64,000 nucleotides of DNA. Source: a virus. The stretch's first letter is position 1, and each line of letters opens with the position of its first letter. Under the pieces are notes generated by a model. It was given only the letters and a program-made list of their open reading frames with translations, did no database searches and was not told the origin of the DNA. Shown in pieces: positions 62,802 through 64,000 of the stretch. Made by a program: the position numbers and the translations under genes. The stretch is from positions 126,001-190,000 of IMG/VR virus record IMGVR_UViG_3300021963_000025; one strand, written 5' to 3'.

Positions 62802-64000
62802 ATGAAATTCGGACAAGATTTTGAAAAAATATTCTTTAAGTTATCTTTGGCAAAACCAAAGTACCTAGAGAAAATACATAAAGGCTTTTATACTTCAGAC
62901 GAAATAGACACGATGCACTTTTTGGCAACGAAGTTCTATGACAAATTCCATGAGTCGCCAAAAGCGGATCAAATGAAAATTCTATCTCAAAGTCCTAAAT
63001 TTAAAGGAATGATAGATGAAAATATCATTGAATTGGTTTACAAAACTGACCTTACTCAATATGATGAGGAATGGCTAGTTTCTACCGCTGAGGCTTGGAT
63101 TAAATGGAGAACGTTCGATACTACCCTAATCGATACGATTGAGTACATTAAAACTACTGAAGTTACTCCAGAGAATGCAGATTCAATCATCTCAAAAGTT
63201 AAGAGTTTAATCAATGACCGAAATTCAATCGTATTTAACTCAGATATTGGATTAGATTTCTTTAATCCAGAAGACCACCATCAAAAGAATGGTTCCAAAG
63301 TATCAACTGGATATAACTTTTTAGACAGATTACTTTCAGGAGGTTATGACAAAGATGGTTCATTAGTAGTTTATGTTGGAGAACAAAATATTGGTAAGTC
63401 TATTTTCTTAGCAAATGACGCTTCAAACTTTGTTAAAATGGGCGTTAACACTGCATTTGTTTCAGCAGAGATGGCAGCTCATAAAGTTCTTAAAAGAATT
63501 GGAGCAAACCTACTTACAATACCAATGAACGAATATGACGCCAAAGCCGAAAATAAAGACTTAATGAAAAGAAAGCTTGAAAATGTAGGTGATGGTTTAA
63601 CTCCACCAGGACAATTATTTGTTAAACAATTTCCAACGTCACAAGCAACCGTACCAGATATTGAAGCCTATTTAAAACAAATAGAAGAGGAACGTAAAAT
63701 AAAACTAGGAGCTATTGTTATTGACTACATTAACATCTTAGCAAACCATAGAAATCCAAACTCTGAAAACACATATCTTAAAATCAAGCAAATTGCCGAA
63801 GATTTACGTGCAATGGGAGTAAGAAATGGATGGTTGATAGTTACTGCAACACAGATTAATCGAAACAACTATAATTCAAGTGATATTGGAATGGGAGACG
63901 TTGCAGAATCCGCTGGTCTTTCACATACTGCAGATTTGATGCTTGGAATTATTCAAGACGATATTATGAGAGCATCATTTGAATATTGGCTTAAAGTACT
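62802..64000 (+). CDS. 41: Replicative DNA helicase gp41 (3' end cut off)
   Basis: The frame runs from ATG 62802 to the window end (399 codons visible). Walker A is VGEQNIGKS, followed by FVSAEMAAHKVLKRIGANLL, then VKQFPTSQATVPDIEAYL and IVIDYINIL (Walker B), and TATQINR, matching T4 gp41 closely (T4: GVNVGKS, YISMEMAEE). The N-terminal domain is lysine-rich and helical. The hexameric helicase works with the gp61 primase and gp32. Confidence 0.88.
   Translation, partial: MKFGQDFEKIFFKLSLAKPKYLEKIHKGFYTSDEIDTMHFLATKFYDKFHESPKADQMKILSQSPKFKGMIDENIIELVYKTDLTQYDEEWLVSTAEAWIKWRTFDTTLIDTIEYIKTTEVTPENADSIISKVKSLINDRNSIVFNSDIGLDFFNPEDHHQKNGSKVSTGYNFLDRLLSGGYDKDGSLVVYVGEQNIGKSIFLANDASNFVKMGVNTAFVSAEMAAHKVLKRIGANLLTIPMNEYDAKAENKDLMKRKLENVGDGLTPPGQLFVKQFPTSQATVPDIEAYLKQIEEERKIKLGAIVIDYINILANHRNPNSENTYLKIKQIAEDLRAMGVRNGWLIVTATQINRNNYNSSDIGMGDVAESAGLSHTADLMLGIIQDDIMRASFEYWLKV

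Noticed and set aside
1-64000. Genes on the minus strand
   Set aside because: All minus-strand open frames are short mirrors of real genes, without family features or proper start contexts.

Overview
The window is one contiguous piece of a large, AT-rich, T4-superfamily myovirus genome. Every credible gene lies on the + strand, gaps are tiny, and many starts and stops overlap (TAATG or ATGA). Start codons follow A-rich tracts without a Shine-Dalgarno sequence, which together with a Bacteroidota-style spanin-like protein suggests a Bacteroidota (Flavobacteriia-like) host; this host call is an inference. I see no tRNA, CRISPR array, insertion sequence or integrase.

Layout. 1-28 kb is the late tail and baseplate block: a gp25-like wedge protein, a gp6/J-like protein, a gp7/I-like protein, several very large unrecognised virion proteins, three tandem collagen-repeat tail fibres, a collar-type fibre tip, a membrane-anchored coiled-coil protein and a tail-tube-like protein. 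28-33.5 kb is a recombination and replication block: RuvC-like nuclease, gp32, gp61 primase, a small gp33-like candidate, UvsY and UvsW. 33.5-46.5 kb is an unusual block of more than ten genes. Most open with the same leader (MKHIKLFEEFVNE type, usually exactly 13 residues) ending in a T4 gp21-type prohead-protease site, and two encode long proteins studded with further sites. I read this as a battery of proteins packaged in the head and delivered with the DNA. It includes an RNA-ligase-like enzyme and a ligase-like/NMN-adenylyltransferase-like fusion.

44.7-53 kb is metabolic: a TROVE-like/DUF2828 protein followed by an unexplained noncoding stretch, a Rossmann/SGNH-like protein, myo-inositol-1-phosphate synthase, a HAD phosphatase, an FkbM methyltransferase, a thymine-hypermodification-type protein and an all-alpha dUTPase/dCTPase. 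52-64 kb is replication: DNA polymerase split into two genes separated by about 6 kb that holds nrdB, nrdA, an ATP-grasp ligase, an opine-type dehydrogenase, another leader-bearing protein and the sliding clamp. UvsX and a gp41-type helicase, cut by the window end, follow.

Two promoter classes can be read directly. TTGAAA-N18-TATAA(A/T/C) lies before gp32, an 85-residue gene, the DUF2828 gene, inositol-phosphate synthase and the clamp (GTGAAA in the last). GATATATAA(T/A), resembling the T4 late TATAAATA box, lies 27 or 33 bases before many structural and leader-bearing genes and often overlaps the upstream stop codon. Seven strong intrinsic terminators divide the replication half into short units.
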